Positions 9,197-12,100 of a stretch of DNA of 12,100 nucleotides are shown in pieces. A program made the position numbers and the translations under genes. Origin of the DNA: Burkholderiales bacterium (GTDB taxonomy: Bacteria > Pseudomonadota > Gammaproteobacteria > Burkholderiales > Usitatibacteraceae); assembly GCA_017880705.1 (NCBI GenBank), contig JADGRS010000052.1, positions 1 through 12,100 on the forward strand, read 5' to 3'. Every line of letters starts with the position of its first letter. Positions within the stretch are counted from its first letter, which is position 1. A model generated the notes under the pieces. It did no database searches, was not told the origin of the DNA, and saw only the letters and a program-made list of their open reading frames with translations.

Positions 9197-11071
9197 ATGA
9201 AATCATTCGAACCCGATGTCCGTGCGCTCGCCGCGGCGCTGCATGACGGCGTGGCGCTGTGCTTCGCCCTCTTCGCAGCGACCCTGCTGCTCGACGTCGA
9301 CGGACTCACGACCGAGGAGCTGCGCACGCTTTTCGCCGGGTTCGCGATCGCGGTCCCGATCCAGCTCACTATCAACTTCCTCTTCGGCGTCTACCAGGGA
9401 ATCTGGCGCTACACGAGCCTTCCCGACATACAGCGCATCGTCTTTTCCGTGCTGTGCGGCTCGGTCTGCATCTCGATGGCCCTCTTCATGCTGGGCCTCG
9501 ACCAGCGCCTCACCTATCGCGAGTACGTCCTCTATCCCCTGTTCCTGGTCGCGCTGATGTCCATCTCGCGAATGGCCTTCAGGTCGTTCAAGGAATGGTC
9601 GCTTTACGGGCGCGGTGGCGAGCAGGGCGCCCCCGTCATCATCATGGGCGCGGGCGATGCGGCGGTGGGCCTGGTGAAGGAGCTGTCGCGCAGCCACGAG
9701 TGGCGCGTCGTCGGATTCCTCGACGACGACGAAAAGAAGCGTGGACGCCTGCTGCATGGCGTGCGCGTCCTCGGCCCGCTCGACGACCTGCAGCGCTACG
9801 CGCAACGCCTGAAGCTGCGCCACGCGATCATCGCGATGCCCTCGGTGCCTTACAAGGTGCGCCGGCGCGTAGTGGAGATCTGCAAGCGTGCGCGCGTCGC
9901 GGTCATGACGGTGCCGACGCTGAACAACGTGATGGCCGGCAAGGGCTCGCCGCGCATTCGCAAGGTGGCGGTCGAGGACCTGATGAAGCGCGAGCCGGTC
10001 ACGCTCGACGACGCGGGCCTGCACTCGCTGCTCACCGGGCAGGTCGTGATGCTGACGGGCGCGGGCGGCTCGATCGGCTCCGAGCTTTGCCGCCAGATCG
10101 CCGCGTTCCAGCCGTCGATGCTGGTGCTCTTCGAGATGAACGAGTACGCGATATACCGCGTCGACGAGCAGCTGCGCGAGCTCTTCCCCGAGATTCCCGT
10201 GGCGAGCGTGGTGGGCGACATCAAGAACGCGCGCCGCGTGAACCAGGTGATGCACCAGTACTCGCCGGCCCTCGTGTTCCATGCCGCGGCGTACAAGCAC
10301 GTGCCGTTGATGGAAGAGGCCAACGCCTGGGAGGCGGTGCGCAACAACGTGCTCGGCACCTACGTCGTGGCGCGCGCGGCGATCGATTGCGGAGTGCAGA
10401 AATTCGTCTTCATCTCCACCGACAAGGCGGTGAACCCCACCAACGTGATGGGCGCGACCAAGCGCCTCGCCGAGATGGTGTGCCAGGCCCTGCAGGCCGA
10501 CGCCGGAAACAGCACGCGATTCGAGATGGTGCGTTTCGGCAACGTGCTCGGCAGCGCCGGCAGCGTGATCCCGAAGTTCCAGGAGCAGATCGACAGGGGC
10601 GGCCCGGTGACCGTCACCCACCCGGAGATGGTGCGTTACTTCATGTCGATCCCCGAGGCGGCGCAGCTCGTGCTGCAGGCCGGCTGCATGGGCCTCGGCG
10701 GCGAGATCTTCGTGATGGACATGGGCGAGCCCGTGAAGATCGTCGATCTCGCGCGCGACATGATCCGGCTGTCGGAGCTTTCCGAGAACGAGATCCGCAT
10801 CGTCTACACGGGCCTGCGTCCCGGAGAGAAGCTCTTCGAGGAGCTCCTCGCCGACGACGAGCACACGCGGCCCACGCCCCATCCGAAGCTTCGCATCGCG
10901 AAGGCGCGCGAGGTGAATACGGGATGGATCGATGGATTGCTCGACTGGCTCAACCAGGACCGCATCCCGGGCGATTCCGAGGTGCGCCGCGACCTCAAGC
11001 GCTGGGTGCCGGAATTCCACTCCCAGGTTCGCCCGCGCCTCACCTCGATCCCCGGCGCGAAAACGCTCTAG
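9197..11071 (+). CDS. wbpM: UDP-GlcNAc 4,6-dehydratase, membrane-bound WbpM/CapD/PglF family
   Basis: A 624-residue nucleotide-sugar dehydratase that converts UDP-GlcNAc to UDP-4-keto-6-deoxy-GlcNAc, the precursor of QuiNAc, FucNAc and bacillosamine. The N-terminus has about four hydrophobic helices (roughly 17-33, 44-64, 81-100 and 108-126) that anchor it to the inner membrane. A first Rossmann-like domain contains IIMGAGDAA (148-156). The catalytic domain begins with TGAGGSIGSE (287-296), followed by FHAAAYKHVP (361-370). The active-site stretch ISTDKAVNPTNVMGATK (406-422) shows the family hallmark: Met418 replaces the usual SDR tyrosine, with Lys422 four residues on. RFGNVLGSAGSVIP (446-459) and TGLRPGEKLFEEL (538-550) are typical. 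Length is close to family members of about 600-660 residues. The gene follows the WbpL-type transferase by 82 bases and closes the triplet. Its stop overlaps that of the convergent gene. The family call is certain; the exact product pathway is inferred. Confidence 0.96.
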   Translation: MKSFEPDVRALAAALHDGVALCFALFAATLLLDVDGLTTEELRTLFAGFAIAVPIQLTINFLFGVYQGIWRYTSLPDIQRIVFSVLCGSVCISMALFMLGLDQRLTYREYVLYPLFLVALMSISRMAFRSFKEWSLYGRGGEQGAPVIIMGAGDAAVGLVKELSRSHEWRVVGFLDDDEKKRGRLLHGVRVLGPLDDLQRYAQRLKLRHAIIAMPSVPYKVRRRVVEICKRARVAVMTVPTLNNVMAGKGSPRIRKVAVEDLMKREPVTLDDAGLHSLLTGQVVMLTGAGGSIGSELCRQIAAFQPSMLVLFEMNEYAIYRVDEQLRELFPEIPVASVVGDIKNARRVNQVMHQYSPALVFHAAAYKHVPLMEEANAWEAVRNNVLGTYVVARAAIDCGVQKFVFISTDKAVNPTNVMGATKRLAEMVCQALQADAGNSTRFEMVRFGNVLGSAGSVIPKFQEQIDRGGPVTVTHPEMVRYFMSIPEAAQLVLQAGCMGLGGEIFVMDMGEPVKIVDLARDMIRLSELSENEIRIVYTGLRPGEKLFEELLADDEHTRPTPHPKLRIAKAREVNTGWIDGLLDWLNQDRIPGDSEVRRDLKRWVPEFHSQVRPRLTSIPGAKTL

Positions 11072-12100
11072 GCCCGCGGCGGAAGGCGCGACGCGAGCCC
11101 CAGCAGCATTCCCGCGATCGCCCAGAAGACCAGGGAATTGGGGCGAAAGAAGAAATCGTCGGTGAGGTTCTTCGTGAAGTAGCCGGTGAACATCGCCAGG
11201 CCCGCGATCGCGAGCACCGCTCCTCCTTCGCGCTTGCGCGTCTCCGCGAAGGCCCACGCCAACGCGCCCATCATCGCCGCGAAGACTGCGAGGCCCAATG
11301 CCCCCATCTGGATCGCGGCGTCGAGCAGCACGTTGTGGCCGTGGTTGTATGGCTTGAGCTGCCCTGCTTTCGCGAGCTCGGCCCGCAGGTCCGCGGCGAT
11401 GATCTCGCGGCCATATCCGTGACCGATCCAGGGGCGTTCGACGATCGCGCGCGTGGCGGTTTTCCAGATGAGAGGGCGCTCGTCGAACGCGAACGACTCG
11501 ACGGTGCTCTTGGCCTGCGGGTATTTGCGCAGCTTGTAGTCGGTCGACACCAGCATCAGTAACGGCAGCAGCACGATCGCGACGATGAAGGCGCGTTTCG
11601 CGGCCTTGCGGCTCGGCTGTTGCGGCGGGATCTGCGCGCGGAAGACCACGAACGCGACCAACGCCGACGCGAGAAGGGCGGGCCACAGGATGCGGCTGTC
11701 GCCCGCGATCCCCGCGACCACGAGAAGGGCCCCGAGGAAGAGCGTGAGGCGAAGGCTGCGTCCCATGCCGATGGGCCCGGGCCACAACGCGAGCAGCAGG
11801 AGCGGGGCCATCAGCACCACATGGGTCGAGAAGGGACCCGGACCCATGCTCGCCTTGCGAAAGATTTCCGAATTCGGGAAGAGGAACCTCAGCCACTCGC
11901 CGATTCCCAGGACGATCGTCGCGACCAGCAGCATCCGCAGCCACAGGTGGAAGTGCTTCGCGGTCCTCGTGCCGGCGAAGAAGACGATGAAGGCAAGAGC
12001 GCCGTACAGGAGCTCCCGCCGCAGCTCCTGTTCCGTGTAGCCGGGATCGACGCTCCAGGCGAGGGATGCGACGGCGAGCGTCAGCCAAGCGAGCACCGCG
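11068..12100 (-). CDS. O-antigen ligase/polymerase family membrane protein (Wzy/WaaL-like), 5' end beyond the window
   Basis: A polytopic inner-membrane protein of the O-antigen ligase superfamily, whose members join lipid-linked O-polysaccharide to lipid A-core (WaaL) or polymerise repeat units (Wzy). Numbering from the first in-window start (GTG at 12096), there are about eight to nine hydrophobic segments. A large hydrophilic periplasmic-type loop spans about 185-258, containing E-R-P-L-I-W (206-211), R-P-W-I-G-H-G-Y-G (221-229) and N-H-G-H-N (251-255), the spacing typical of the Wzy_C domain. The frame is open to the window edge and family members usually have 400 or more residues, so the true start and first helices probably lie beyond 12100. 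Ligase and polymerase cannot be told apart from sequence. The gene is on the opposite strand to the wbpM-like gene and overlaps it tail to tail through the bases CTAG. Confidence 0.88.
   Translation of the reverse strand, partial: AVLAWLTLAVASLAWSVDPGYTEQELRRELLYGALAFIVFFAGTRTAKHFHLWLRMLLVATIVLGIGEWLRFLFPNSEIFRKASMGPGPFSTHVVLMAPLLLLALWPGPIGMGRSLRLTLFLGALLVVAGIAGDSRILWPALLASALVAFVVFRAQIPPQQPSRKAAKRAFIVAIVLLPLLMLVSTDYKLRKYPQAKSTVESFAFDERPLIWKTATRAIVERPWIGHGYGREIIAADLRAELAKAGQLKPYNHGHNVLLDAAIQMGALGLAVFAAMMGALAWAFAETRKREGGAVLAIAGLAMFTGYFTKNLTDDFFFRPNSLVFWAIAGMLLGLASRLPPRA

Noticed and set aside
9203..12088. A 961-codon minus-strand open frame antisense to the dehydratase and out of frame with the ligase-like gene
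   Set aside because: It crosses two well-supported genes in wrong frames and is His/Arg/Ala-rich without recognisable domains, a GC-rich shadow frame.

Overview
The window is strongly GC-rich and densely coding, with third codon positions almost always G or C and long antisense open frames as a by-product. The gene content points to a Gram-negative proteobacterium: a proteobacterial-type glutamate synthase large subunit, two outer-membrane-type lipoproteins, and a wbpV/wbpL/wbpM-like O-antigen gene triplet. A betaproteobacterium is my best guess, but nothing here fixes the taxon. I see no tRNA, rRNA, CRISPR, insertion sequence or phage gene.

Layout. (1) 1-3686, minus strand: gltB, the large (alpha) subunit of NADPH-glutamate synthase. 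It starts inside the window and runs off the left edge, with about 1228 codons present and only the C-terminal end missing. (2) 3687-3996: a 310-base divergent intergenic region rich in inverted repeats, including a nested 50-base structure upstream of the next gene. (3) 3997-5649 and 5837-7171, plus strand: two tandem paralogous lipoproteins built from immunoglobulin-like beta-sandwich modules. They share the architecture A-B-C-D, and the first carries an extra module E. Most modules contain exactly one cysteine pair, and both proteins end on a cysteine. A candidate promoter lies between them and a clean intrinsic terminator follows the second. (4) 7235-11071, plus strand: three polysaccharide genes, namely an NAD-dependent sugar epimerase/reductase, a WecA/WbpL-type polyprenyl-phosphate sugar-1-phosphate transferase (ATGA overlap), and a WbpM-type UDP-GlcNAc 4,6-dehydratase. 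(5) 11068-12100, minus strand: an O-antigen ligase/polymerase-like membrane protein, convergent with wbpM and sharing its stop region through a CTAG overlap. It probably starts beyond the right edge.

How the genes work together. The triplet in (4) has the same order as wbpV-wbpL-wbpM at the end of some Pseudomonas O-antigen clusters. By family knowledge, WbpM makes UDP-4-keto-6-deoxy-GlcNAc, a WbpV-type enzyme reduces it to UDP-QuiNAc (or an isomer), and a WbpL-type transferase puts the sugar-1-phosphate on undecaprenyl phosphate to start a glycan. The Wzy/WaaL-like protein would later polymerise or transfer that glycan. The lipoprotein pair is probably surface-exposed or periplasmic, and its function is unknown. 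gltB is ordinary nitrogen metabolism. The least explained parts are the lipoprotein pair and the structured DNA around their starts.
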